A stretch of DNA of 64,000 bases from Actinomycetes bacterium (lineage in GTDB: Bacteria > Actinomycetota > Acidimicrobiia > Acidimicrobiales > Acidimicrobiaceae). The stretch lies in assembly GCA_021850605.1 (NCBI GenBank), contig JAJZLQ010000046.1, positions 1-64,000 of the forward strand, in the 5' to 3' direction. This document shows positions 1 to 10,200 of this stretch, one piece after another. The translations under genes were made by a program, and so were the position numbers. Each line of letters begins with the position of its first letter. The stretch's first letter is position 1. A model generated the notes under the pieces. The model did no database searches. It saw nothing but the letters and a program-made list of their open reading frames with translations, and was not told the origin of the DNA.

Positions 1-87
1 ACTCGGCCACCAGTCGTCACGACTTACGGCCTAGCACACCGGACCGCGGAGGTCGACCCAGGGTGGAGGAACCCGACCGGGGCAGCA

Positions 88-1377
88 ATGCGGTTCGTGC
101 CCGACGAAGGCACCTTTAAAGTCCACCTGGCATCAAGCCGACCTAGGGGTGTGGGAATCGACCTGGTCATAGTCGCGGACGAACGCACGAGCAGCAACGA
201 CTTCATCCGCCTCGCCCAATTGTCATCGGGAGCCGGCCAGCTGCTGGCATCGATCGGCTGCATCGCCTTGGATCAACGCGCGGCCGCACTCTGGTCCGCC
301 GTTCGAGAATCCCCGTTCTTACAAGGCCGTGTCCCCGCCCGCGCGGGGGACGGCGCGACCGATGCCGGAGAGGAGCTGGCGGCTGCGGTCGAAGCCGGCT
401 CAGCCTCATACATCGTCATCTCCGCACTTCACAATGTGGAGCTGACCCACCTGCTGGTCACGGCGGTTACCGCCGCCGAGCATCACGGCGTCTCGTTGTC
501 GGCATTCCCCCTGGGGGACGGGGGCGAACTTAGCCTTATGCTGCCGCGCGACAGGTGGGCACCTCCCCCGGGCGGGGCAAGCGCGCCAAGTGCCCGATCG
601 CTGGTGGAATCGGTTGCAGCACACCTTCTGGCTCTCGGCCCACCGGCGGCGGAGGCCGAAGTAACCAAGATCTGGGTGGTGGATAGGCGGACCGACGAGC
701 GCCCCGGCGCCACACGGCAGCCCGGTCTCGCGCCCGTCCTGACCGTGGTCATCCCGACGCTCGACGCGTCCTCGGAGCGGACCTGCCGCCTGCTGGACTC
801 CCTACGCAGCCACACGACGGTGCCTTTCCAGGTGGTCCTGGTCGACAACGGAAACTCCCCGCAGGGGTTCACCGCTCCGGTCAACACCGCGCTGGGGGCG
901 GCACGCACCCGGTACATCGCCATCGTCAACGATGACGTTCTGGTGCAGGAGGGGTGGTGGCAGCCGCTCCAGGACGCCCTCGATGCCGGAAGTGCCCTGG
1001 TCTTCCCGCACACCCTGGAATACACGCGGCCCGACTTTTCCGCCTGGTGCTTTGCCATGGCGCGCTCGACGCTGGAGGAGCTCTCCCTGCCGTCGGGAGA
1101 GTTCTTCGACCCGGCTTTCACCATCTGGTTTCAGGACACCGACCTCTACCTGCGCCTGAAAGAACGTGGCCAGGCGCCCCGGTATGTTCCGGACAGCCGG
1201 ATCTCTCACATCCCCTCGACAACGGTGGCCAGCGACGATCCGATACTGAAGCCGTGGATACGCGCACAGACCATCGCCGACCGGGATCGTTTTGTCGGCA
1301 AGTGGGGGCCGGGTGTACTGGCCGCCGTCGGCTTCGTCGATGCTCTCGACCCCCACCAGGCGAAGGAGCCGCTGTGA
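88..1377 (+). CDS. Glycosyltransferase family 2 (C-terminal GT-A domain) with an approximately 200-aa unassigned N-terminal region
   Basis: ORF; C-terminal half has GT2 hallmarks 'LTVVIPTLDASSERTCRLLDSL', 'VVLVDNGNS', 'IAIVNDDVLVQEGWW'. Confidence 0.8.
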   Translation: MRFVPDEGTFKVHLASSRPRGVGIDLVIVADERTSSNDFIRLAQLSSGAGQLLASIGCIALDQRAAALWSAVRESPFLQGRVPARAGDGATDAGEELAAAVEAGSASYIVISALHNVELTHLLVTAVTAAEHHGVSLSAFPLGDGGELSLMLPRDRWAPPPGGASAPSARSLVESVAAHLLALGPPAAEAEVTKIWVVDRRTDERPGATRQPGLAPVLTVVIPTLDASSERTCRLLDSLRSHTTVPFQVVLVDNGNSPQGFTAPVNTALGAARTRYIAIVNDDVLVQEGWWQPLQDALDAGSALVFPHTLEYTRPDFSAWCFAMARSTLEELSLPSGEFFDPAFTIWFQDTDLYLRLKERGQAPRYVPDSRISHIPSTTVASDDPILKPWIRAQTIADRDRFVGKWGPGVLAAVGFVDALDPHQAKEPL

Positions 1378-1430
1378 CCGTCCCCGCCATGGCGGCGCCG
1401 CTACGACTTTCCCCGACGGGGGAGTGAAAC

Positions 1431-2075
1431 TTGTTCGCCTTCGGAATCTGCATCGGCAACGAGGAAAAATACCGGAGCTACGCGCGACCTGGCCTCGAAA
1501 GGACCGTGCGTCCTGGCGACCTGGTGATCGAGTTGCGCCACCAGACATCGATACATTCCGCCTACAACAAAGTCCTGAACCACGTCCGCGGTCTGCCGGG
1601 CCTGGAATCCCTGGTGCTTTTGCATGAGGACCTGCAAATCTCCGACCGGCACTTCCGTTACAAGGTGGCCGGGGCGATGCAGGACCCCTCCGTGGGGGTC
1701 GCCGGGGCAATTGGCGCCGTCAACGTCACCTCGCTTGCCTGGTGGGAAGGCGAGATCCGCGGCGCTTTGGCCGAGTCGCGCTTCCGCGTGGAAGGCAACC
1801 TCGCCGAGAGGGAGGTTGAAACCCTGGACGGAGCGCTGCTTTGCCTCTCTCCGTGGGTGGTCAGGAACCACCGCTTCGACGAGGCCTACCAGGGATTCCA
1901 CGGCTACGACGCAGACCTCTGCTTCTCGGTGCGCGCGACGGGCAGAAGAGTCGTGGTCGCAAGCCTCGAACTCTTCCACCACACCAAGGGGGGTTATGGC
2001 GACATGCGCTCCTATTCCTCGAACGACCGCATCTTCCGCCAGAAGTGGATTCGCACCCCACAGCCGTCCGCCTAA
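1431..2075 (+). CDS. Glycosyltransferase-like protein (PF13712-like), TTG start
   Basis: ORF 'FAFGICIGNEEKYRSYARPGLER...LVLLHEDLQISD...GAIGAVN...DGALLCLSPWVVRNHRFDEAYQGFHGYDADLCF'; TTG preceded by GGGGGAG. Confidence 0.75.
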   Translation: MFAFGICIGNEEKYRSYARPGLERTVRPGDLVIELRHQTSIHSAYNKVLNHVRGLPGLESLVLLHEDLQISDRHFRYKVAGAMQDPSVGVAGAIGAVNVTSLAWWEGEIRGALAESRFRVEGNLAEREVETLDGALLCLSPWVVRNHRFDEAYQGFHGYDADLCFSVRATGRRVVVASLELFHHTKGGYGDMRSYSSNDRIFRQKWIRTPQPSA

Positions 2076-2132
2076 GCGCCGCGGATCGGGCGGTCCCGCT
2101 CGCAGCCGCCACCACGAAATGGAGCTGAGAAA

Positions 2133-2843
2133 ATGTCGTCCACCCCAACCCCGTCCAGATTGACTTCGGTGGACGCGTCCTATTACCAGAACGCGCGGCC
2201 CGAAATAGTCGAGCTGGTCCCCTTCTCGGCCAAGCGGGTCCTCGAGCTCGGTTGCGGCGAAGGGCGCACCGGAGCTGCGATAAAGCACCGCCAAGGAGCC
2301 TCCGTCACCGGGGTCGAACTGGAGCCGGCGGTGGCGTGTATCGCCTCCGAGGTGCTCGACGAAGTGCAACAAGCCGATCTCGATGACTTCGACTTCCCGT
2401 GGGGGGACGCGTACTTCGACTGCGTCGTCGCGGCTGACGTCCTCGAACATCTTCGGGATCCCTGGCGAGTGCTCAAGCAGGCGCACCGGCTGCTCTCACG
2501 GTACGGAGTGATCGTCGTGGGCGTCCCAAACGCCGGCTCCGTCGAGATCATCTCCGGCCTGATACAGGGCCGCTTCGACTACCAGGATGCGGGCCTGCTG
2601 GACAGGACACACCTTCGCTTTTTCACTCGCGCCACCTTCACTGAGGCGCTCGTGGACGCCGGATTCGTTCTGGCCAGGGCAAAGTCGATATTCGCGGCGC
2701 CCTCGGTGGAGCAGGGCCTGGTCAGCAGTCCCGCTCGCGGGACGCTGGACATCGGGGGAGCCGCGATTCGCTACGAGAGCGCCGAACAGCTGCGGGACCT
2801 ACTCACCTACCAGTGGGTCTTGGTCGGGATCAAAATGGATTAA
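2133..2843 (+). CDS. Class I SAM-dependent methyltransferase
   Basis: Motif I 'VLELGCGEGRTGAAI'; 'DCVVAADVLEHLRDPWRVL'. Confidence 0.85.
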   Translation: MSSTPTPSRLTSVDASYYQNARPEIVELVPFSAKRVLELGCGEGRTGAAIKHRQGASVTGVELEPAVACIASEVLDEVQQADLDDFDFPWGDAYFDCVVAADVLEHLRDPWRVLKQAHRLLSRYGVIVVGVPNAGSVEIISGLIQGRFDYQDAGLLDRTHLRFFTRATFTEALVDAGFVLARAKSIFAAPSVEQGLVSSPARGTLDIGGAAIRYESAEQLRDLLTYQWVLVGIKMD

Positions 2844-2966
2844 GCGGTGTCGGGCCGGGGATGACGAGGACACGCACGCACCGCACCCGGCAAAGTGAAA
2901 GGTCCCGGCCTGGAATTTCAGCGCCGGTACGGCCCTGAGCCTTCGCGCCGATGCGAGAAACGCCTC

Positions 2967-4181
2967 TTAGGCGGCGCAGGCACCGGTAGAAACGGCAGCA
3001 GTCGAGTTCTGAGCGGCGCTGATCTGCTGGGCGACTGCGGGCATGGCCAGAGCGAAGCCAACGTCGGGATTGGTGGTCGAACGAGAGAAGACCACGCCGA
3101 TCACGTTGCCTTGTAGGTCGACCAGAGGACCTCCCGAGTTGCCCGGGCGGACAATGGCCGCGATCTCGTAGACCAGCCGTGTGGTAACCCCTTGGTTGTA
3201 GATGTCACGGCCCTGCGCCTCGAAGGCGTCCATCACGCCGGCGGAGCTCGACGTGAGGGGGCCGCCGCCGGGATAACCCAGCACCACGCCCATTTCGCCA
3301 CGAGTCTTGACCGCCGTATCCACGGTCAGGGGCTTCTCGTACATCCCGCCCGCCCTCAGGATCGCGATGTCCAGCTCGGGATTGAACAGCACCACGGTGG
3401 CCGGGTGCTGGCCCGAGGCGTCGAAAATGGAGATGTTGTGGGTTCCCGCGACCACGTGGGCGTTGGTGACCACCTCCCCGGGAGCGACAACGAAGCCCGA
3501 CCCCTCCTGGATCTGGCCGCAACCAATGCCCTCGATCTTGACCACACTCGGTGCAACCCTGGAGACCACCGCCGCCACCTGGGCGGCCGAAGGCAGCGGT
3601 ACCGGCCCGGAGATGCTTGGCGGCAGTGTAGCGAAGACCGAGGGGAAGCCCTCGGAGCTGATGAAGCTCTCGATCCGGGAGAAAACCGCGGGGGTGGGGG
3701 GCATCACCTTGGAGAGCGTCTTTACGATCTTCGAGCTCGCCACCTGCGACGAAATGCCGGCAAGGGGCAGGTTGGCCACGACGGAGCCGATCAGCCAAAT
3801 GGCCAGGAGGGTGGCGACCACCGCGACAACGCTTCCCACCCCGGAGTCGACGCCACCCAGCTGATACTTGGTCAGCTTGGCGCCAAGCCGGTTCCCCAGC
3901 TGACGGCCGAACCCTCCGACAAGTGAAGCCGCGCCAAAAACCACGAAGAGCAGGACGACCGTACGCCAAAAGGAGGTGGCGGGAATCAAAGAGGCAATCG
4001 CGGGTGCAATCAACGCCCCGAGGAACATGCCCAGCCAAAAGCCACCGTAGGAGCCGAGCTGAACCGTGGCGCCGAGTTGCGCGCCGCGCACCGCCGCATA
4101 GCCGACACCGACGAGTATCAGCAGGTCCACCCAGTTGAAACCGGCGATGGCGACCGCCGCCAAAAGGTGAAGTCCGGTCAA
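2967..4181 (-). CDS. MarP-like membrane serine protease (CvpA-type TM domain plus trypsin-like domain)
   Basis: N-terminal hydrophobic CvpA-like region; protease triad motifs 'VTNAHVVAG', 'ELDIAIL', 'RPGNSGGPLV'. Confidence 0.85.
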   Translation of the reverse strand: MTGLHLLAAVAIAGFNWVDLLILVGVGYAAVRGAQLGATVQLGSYGGFWLGMFLGALIAPAIASLIPATSFWRTVVLLFVVFGAASLVGGFGRQLGNRLGAKLTKYQLGGVDSGVGSVVAVVATLLAIWLIGSVVANLPLAGISSQVASSKIVKTLSKVMPPTPAVFSRIESFISSEGFPSVFATLPPSISGPVPLPSAAQVAAVVSRVAPSVVKIEGIGCGQIQEGSGFVVAPGEVVTNAHVVAGTHNISIFDASGQHPATVVLFNPELDIAILRAGGMYEKPLTVDTAVKTRGEMGVVLGYPGGGPLTSSSAGVMDAFEAQGRDIYNQGVTTRLVYEIAAIVRPGNSGGPLVDLQGNVIGVVFSRSTTNPDVGFALAMPAVAQQISAAQNSTAAVSTGACAA

Positions 4182-4250
4182 ACCGGCACCCTGGGCTGGG
4201 AAGGTTTCTTCGGCGGCACGTCGATCATTCTAAGGGCGACGCACTCTCGG

Positions 4251-4266
4251 CTTGCGAATTCGCAAG
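4251..4266. repeat. Perfect 16-bp palindrome CTTGCGAATTCGCAAG
   Basis: Read directly; lies between the 3' end of the EAL gene and the start of the MarP-like gene. Confidence 0.9.
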
Positions 4267-4276
4267 ATAATGAGGG

Positions 4277-5977
4277 TCACTCCGCCACGAGCTCCAACTG
4301 GCTCTCGATCTGATCGCGATCCATCGGATGCCCGAGGTGGAATCCCTGGACCTTGTCTATGCCCAATTTCCGCATCAATCTGATCTGGCCGGCCTTCTCC
4401 ACTCCGATGCCGACGACCTCGGCCTTCAGCGAATGCGCGAGCTCGACCAGGCCGGAAAGCACGCCCCATGAGCGGGAGTTCTCCTCCAGCCCGAGGACCA
4501 TGGCCCTACCCAGCTTGACCTGGGAGACGTCGTACCGGGAGAAAACCGCCAGGGCACTGGCCCCTGAGCCGAACTCGTCCACGCTGAGGGCGATGCCCGC
4601 GGCGCCGATGCGGGCCACGGAGTCGTGACAGGTGCAGTCGAGATCGGGATGGATGTCGGAAAGTTCCACGTACACCGAGCCTTGCAGAAGCTCGAGAGCC
4701 TGGACCCTTTCGATGAGGGCGTTGGTCACCTCGGGCTCGTCCAACTCGTCGCCGGTGAGGTTTATATTGAGTGCGAGGCCGGAGTTGGGATAGGTCCTCA
4801 GCCAGCCGGCAAGAGCATCGAGCGCGCTGGAGATTACGAAGGTCCCCACCCTGGGGAGCCTGCCGATCTCTTTGGCTACTTGCATGAACTCGGCCGGGAA
4901 GAGCATTCCGCGGTCGGGATGGCGCATGCGAACCAGAGCCTCCACCCCTCCTATCCGACCGTTGTCGAGCGAGTAGATAGGTTGGAAGAGAAGTGCGAGG
5001 TCTTCGGAGTCGACGGCACGTCGCACCTCGTTCTCGAAAGTCTTGCGCGTACGGGCGTCCCTGGCGGACTCCATGTTCGAATAGAACTCAACCTTGGCCG
5101 GCCCACGCGACTTGGCACGCTCCTTGGCCGCCATTGCATGGGAGATGGCCTCGTGCGCATCGAGCCCCGCGTCGGAGAGAAGTGCCACTCCGATACTGGC
5201 GGTGACAACCACCTCCTCGCCTTCGGGCGCGACAACCGGGCTGTCCAGGACTTCCGCTGCGTCCTGGTCGGCAATTCCCGCGGCCAGGATTCCAAAACGG
5301 TCGATCTCCAGGTGAACCAGAATCTGGTCCGCGCCCAGGGAGTCCTCCAGGCGGTGACCCACCACCTTGAGAACCGCGCCGGCCCCGCCGGAGCCGATCG
5401 CCCGCTCGATGACACTGAAGCGGTCCACATCCACGACGATCAACGCCGCACCGGGAACGTCCCGTCCAAGCCTTGGACGGAGGAGCTCGTACTCGTGAAG
5501 CAGGTAGTCGCGCTGGCGCAACATCGTTACCGGGTCGAATCCAAACTCCTCGGGGGCCACCTCCTCCTGGTAGACCTGGTAATTAGGCTGCTCCGCACTC
5601 GGATCCGCCTGCGCGCCATCCCAGGTGACGTAGTCGTCCATGGGTTCCAGCGCTACCAGGAAGCTGTCAGGGTCTTCGGTTGATGCATGAATCAGGGCAC
5701 GGACCCGTACGTAGGATCCGCCTCCCTCCATCAAGCGCACTTCAACCTGGGTTGCCTCGTTTTCGTCGAAGAAAGTCTGCAACGCCGCCTCGAAGAGCTC
5801 GACGTCCGAGGGATGCACCACCACAGCCAGGTCAAGATTGTCCAGCTCGTTGGGTCCGTAGCCGAGTAGAGCGGCGAAGCCTTGGCTAGTGGCGTTCACG
5901 CGCCTTCCCGCGCGCGCGAGGGAGACCGTCGCCTCCCCGGATCCAACTCCAGCGTCCACTTCGATGTCGGTCTTCAT
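4277..5977 (-). CDS. PAS-GGDEF-EAL domain protein with degenerate GGDEF motif
   Basis: ORF; likely start 'MKTDIEVDAG'. 'EIDRF' occupies the GGDEF position; 'GVEALVRMRHPDRG' (EAL), 'QGFHLGHPM'. Confidence 0.8.
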   Translation of the reverse strand: MKTDIEVDAGVGSGEATVSLARAGRRVNATSQGFAALLGYGPNELDNLDLAVVVHPSDVELFEAALQTFFDENEATQVEVRLMEGGGSYVRVRALIHASTEDPDSFLVALEPMDDYVTWDGAQADPSAEQPNYQVYQEEVAPEEFGFDPVTMLRQRDYLLHEYELLRPRLGRDVPGAALIVVDVDRFSVIERAIGSGGAGAVLKVVGHRLEDSLGADQILVHLEIDRFGILAAGIADQDAAEVLDSPVVAPEGEEVVVTASIGVALLSDAGLDAHEAISHAMAAKERAKSRGPAKVEFYSNMESARDARTRKTFENEVRRAVDSEDLALLFQPIYSLDNGRIGGVEALVRMRHPDRGMLFPAEFMQVAKEIGRLPRVGTFVISSALDALAGWLRTYPNSGLALNINLTGDELDEPEVTNALIERVQALELLQGSVYVELSDIHPDLDCTCHDSVARIGAAGIALSVDEFGSGASALAVFSRYDVSQVKLGRAMVLGLEENSRSWGVLSGLVELAHSLKAEVVGIGVEKAGQIRLMRKLGIDKVQGFHLGHPMDRDQIESQLELVAE

Positions 5978-6171
5978 CAGCAAGCCCCTCCGGCAACCAT
6001 GGCGTCGTCGCACGCCGATGAGCCGCTAAACGTCCACCAAACACGCCGGGTTCCGGCCCGGCAGGGCAGCTAAGCACCTCGGCGCGCTGGCTTAGATACG
6101 GTATCGACAACTTCGCCAGCAAATATGAGAGAAATTTGGGGCCATACCAGCTGTTCGAGCGGCCCGGACGT

Positions 6172-6609
6172 TCAGCCCGGCTCCTCCACGGGGAACGGAC
6201 AAAGCTCGTCGAGCAGGGCGGAGACATCCTCTTCCACCTGATAAAGGAAGGCTCGCTTGGCAACCCGGCCATCGGCCCCGACCGCCACGAAAGCACGCCG
6301 GGCAACGAATCCGTAGCGCTCCCGCCCTGGCCTGGCCACCCCGTAGGCGCGGGCCAGGTAGCCGGATGCATCGCCGAGCACCTCCACCCCGAGGGTCTCC
6401 AGGTCCGGCATGCCGCCGGTGAGGGCCCCCTCGACTACCACCACCAGCGAGTACCCCGATGCCCGCCAACGAGTGACGCTCGCCGCCAGCGCTTTGCGTT
6501 CCAGCCTGTCGGCGGGTGAACCCGGTTCGAGAAGCCAGAAAACGGCCCAGGGCAAAGGCGAAGCCGGCGTCGGGCCACTGGCCCCCACTGCGCGCGTGGG
6601 AGGGTGCAT
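6172..6609 (-). CDS. Peroxiredoxin/AhpC-TSA-fold-like protein without an obvious peroxidatic Cys
   Basis: ORF; 'WAVFWLLEPGSPADRLERKALAASVTRWRASGYSLVVV...LGDASGYLARAYGVARPGRERYGFVARRAFVAVGADGRVAKRAFLYQVEEDVSALL' resembles the AhpC/TSA pattern. Confidence 0.5.
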   Translation of the reverse strand: MHPPTRAVGASGPTPASPLPWAVFWLLEPGSPADRLERKALAASVTRWRASGYSLVVVVEGALTGGMPDLETLGVEVLGDASGYLARAYGVARPGRERYGFVARRAFVAVGADGRVAKRAFLYQVEEDVSALLDELCPFPVEEPG

Positions 6610-6692
6610 GCCTAAGATATATAGCCGCCGCTCGCTTGGGCGCACAAGCCGCCAGGAGATACGTCCTGGCTTCCGAAACGGAGTGTTTCTAG

Positions 6693-7097
6693 ATGCTGGC
6701 ATCCGCCTTGGACGGGATCAGGATCTCCATTCATGTTCTTGCAGCTGCGATCTGGGTGGGTGGCCAGTTCACACTGGCCGGCCTTGTCCCCGCGCTGCGC
6801 GGTGCCGGCGAAGGTGTGGCCAATGTGGCCGCCAAGGCGTTCGCCCGCCTGTCATGGCCCGCCTACGCCGTGCTGGTTCTCACCGGACTGTGGAACGTTG
6901 CCACTTTCCAAACCAGCCAGACCACGATGGCGTGGAAGGTCGTCCTCGGGGTGAAGATCGTGGTGGTCGCCCTTTCCGGCCTTTCCGCCTGGCTGCACAC
7001 CAAGGCCAAGACCCCTGCTCAGAACGCGGTTTGGGGTGCGATCTCCGGGACTTCCGCCGCCGCCGCGATGATCCTCGGAGTCTTTCTGGCCGGCTGA
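6693..7097 (+). CDS. CopD-like small integral membrane protein
   Basis: Four hydrophobic helices; 'ISIHVLAAAIWVGGQFTLAGLVPALR...PAYAVLVLTGLWNV'. Confidence 0.65.
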   Translation: MLASALDGIRISIHVLAAAIWVGGQFTLAGLVPALRGAGEGVANVAAKAFARLSWPAYAVLVLTGLWNVATFQTSQTTMAWKVVLGVKIVVVALSGLSAWLHTKAKTPAQNAVWGAISGTSAAAAMILGVFLAG

Positions 7098-7240
7098 CCA
7101 GATGGCCGGGGCCGGTCGCGGTCCATCTACGTGCGCCGGGTGCCACGGAGCCGCGTGGCGACACGCCGTGACGCCTGCGCCGTCTAATATCTAGGCACCC
7201 ATTGGGCCAACGACGTCCCAGCGGAACCATTGGAACCCGT

Positions 7241-10200
7241 ATGGCATTGGAGACTCGATTGGCTACTGGTGCATCTGCCCATCTTGGCAACACCCTGTAC
7301 CGCCCGGAATTCGAACACGACGCCTGTGGCGTCGCCTTCGTGGTGGACATCAAGGGGCGGCGGTCACATGGAATCGTCGAAAAGGGCCTCACCGCGCTGA
7401 TGAACCTCGAGCACCGCGGAGCCTCGGGCGCCGACCCGGACACCGGTGACGGTGCGGGGATCCTTATCCAGATTCCGGACGCCTTCCTCAGAGAGGTAGC
7501 CGGCTTCGACCTTCCCCGGGCGGGCCGTTACGCCTCCGGGCTGGCCTTCTTCGATCGGCACGGCGACACTACCTCGATAAAGAACGCCATCGCGGCCATT
7601 GCCAAGCAGGAAGCCATCGAGGTCATCGGCTGGCGCAAAGTCCCGGTCGACAACTCGACCTTGGGTGAGGGGTCGAGAGGCGCGGAACCGCACATCGAGC
7701 AACTCTTCATCGCCGCGGAAGGAAGGGCCCTAGAGGGGCTTGCCTTGGAGCGGCTGGCCTTCGTGCTGCGCAAGCGGATCGAACATGAGGTGGGCGGCGT
7801 CTACTTCCCGTCGCTTTCATCGCGCACCATCGTCTACAAGGGAATGCTCACCACGCCCCAGGTCAGCCAGTACTACTTGGACCTCTCCGACGAGCGCCTG
7901 GTCTCGGCACTGGCGCTGGTGCATTCCCGCTTCTCCACCAACACCTTCCCATCCTGGTCGCTGTCGCACCCCTACCGCCTGATCGCCCACAACGGCGAGA
8001 TAAACACCGTAAAGGGCAACCGCAACTGGATGCAGGCGCGTGAAAGCCTGCTCTCCTCGCACCTCTTCAGTGGCGATCTGGAGCGCATCTTCCCCATCTG
8101 CACACCGGGCGCTTCGGATTCCGCAAGCTTCGACGAGGTGCTGGAGCTTCTCCACCTGGGCGGACGGCCACTGCCTCACGCGGTCTTGATGATGATTCCC
8201 GAGGCGTGGGAAAACCACCGGCACATGCAGCCCGAGAAGCGAGCCTTCTACCAGTTCCACGCCTCGCTTATGGAGCCCTGGGACGGTCCGGCCTCGATCG
8301 CCTTCACGGACGGCACCCAGATCGGGGCGGTGCTCGACCGAAACGGGCTGCGCCCCTCCCGCTACTGGGTCACCAGCGACGGGCTGGTGGTGATGGCCTC
8401 CGAGGTGGGAGTGCTCGAAATCGAGCCGGAGCGGGTGGTCGCCCGCGGACGCCTGCAACCAGGCAAGATGTTCCTCGTCGACACGCTCGCGGGCCGGATC
8501 GTCGGTGACGACGAGATAAAGAGCCGCCTTGCCGCGGAGCACCCTTACCAGCAGTGGATCGACCAGAACCTTCTAACCCTCGAAGACCTGCCGCCGCGCC
8601 ACATGCTGGTCCCCCAGCACTCCAGCATCGTTTGGCAGCAGCGGCTCTTCGGCTACACCACCGAGGAGATGCGCATCATCGTCGCCCCCATGGCCAGGAC
8701 CGGCCAGGAACCCATCGGCTCGATGGGTTCGGACACGCCGGTTGCGGTCCTCTCGGAGCGCCCACGCATGCTGTACGACTACTTTGCCCAGCTCTTCGCC
8801 CAGGTGACCAACCCACCCCTGGATGCCATCCGGGAGGAGCTCGTGACCTCCATGGCGGGCACCATCGGGCCGGAGGGCAACCTGCTCGCCCCCGCAGCGA
8901 GCTCGGTGCGCCAGATACAGCTCCCCTACCCGGTAATCGACAACGACGAGCTTGCCAAGCTCATGTACGTTTCCGAACCGGGGGGAACACCGGACTTCTC
9001 CGCTGCGGTAATCGACGGACTCTACCCCGTCGATCAGGGAGGTGCCGGCATGGCTGCCGCCCTGGAGGCAATCCGCGCAGAAGTAAGTGAGCGTATTGCC
9101 CAGGGCGTGAACATCATCATCCTCTCCGACCGACACGCCGACAGGACCATGGCACCCATCCCGGCGCTGCTCTTGACCTCCGCGGTTCACCATCACCTGA
9201 TCCGCACCAAGAAGCGCACACAGGTGGCGTTGGTGGTGGAGACAGGCGAGGCACGCGAGGTTCACCACATGGCGCTCTTGATCGGGTTCGGAGCCGCTGC
9301 AATCAACCCTTACCTGATCTTCGATTCCATCGTGGATATGATCCGCGAAGGCGTACTTGAGGACGTCCCGCCACGCAAAGCGATCCACAACTACGTGAAG
9401 TCGGCGTGCAAGGGGGTGCTCAAGGTTATGTCCAAGATGGGCATATCCACGGTCGCGTCCTACACCGGCGCCCAGGTCTTCGAGGCGATCGGCCTGAAGA
9501 CGAGCTTCGTGGACGAGTACTTCACCGGTACACCGTCCAGGATCGAAGGCGTGGGGATAGAGGAGATCGCCACCGAGGTGGCTGCTCGACATCACCTGGC
9601 CTTCACCGAGCGGCAAGCGGAGCTCGCCCACCGCGAGCTCGAGGTCGGTGGCGAATACCAATGGCGGCGCGAAGGCGAGTACCACCTCTTTAACCCGGAG
9701 ACGGTCTTCAAGCTGCAGCATTCAACACGCAACCAGAGATTCGACGTCTTCTCCGATTACGCAGGACTCATCGACGACCAATCCAAGCGACTGGCCACGA
9801 TACGCGGGTTGATGAAGCTTCGCACAGGCGTGCGCCCCCCGGTGCCGATCGAGGAGGTCGAACCGGTCTCTGAAATCGTGAAGCGCTTCTCGACCGGGGC
9901 GATGAGCTACGGATCCATATCCAAGGAGGCACACGAGACCCTGGCCATAGCCATGAACCGTCTTGGCGCCAAGTCCAACACCGGCGAGGGTGGCGAGGAT
10001 CCCGATCGCTTCGTCCCCGACGAAAACGGCGATTCGCGCAGGTCGGCAATCAAGCAGGTCGCCTCCGGCCGGTTCGGAGTGACCAGCGAATACCTGGTGA
10101 ATGCCACCGACATCCAGATCAAGATGGCCCAGGGCGCCAAGCCGGGCGAGGGTGGGCAGCTACCCGGGGACAAGGTCTATCCCTGGATTGCCAAGACCCG

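Noticed and set aside
8573-9721. Long minus-strand ORF (382 aa) inside gltB; similar antisense ORFs at 1401-2486, 11498-12706, 18780-19748 and plus-strand 4625-5683, 20983-22443, 22974-24377, 38257-39294, 53988-54794
   Set aside because: High-GC shadow ORFs antisense to, or out of frame with, strongly supported genes; no domain-like sequence.
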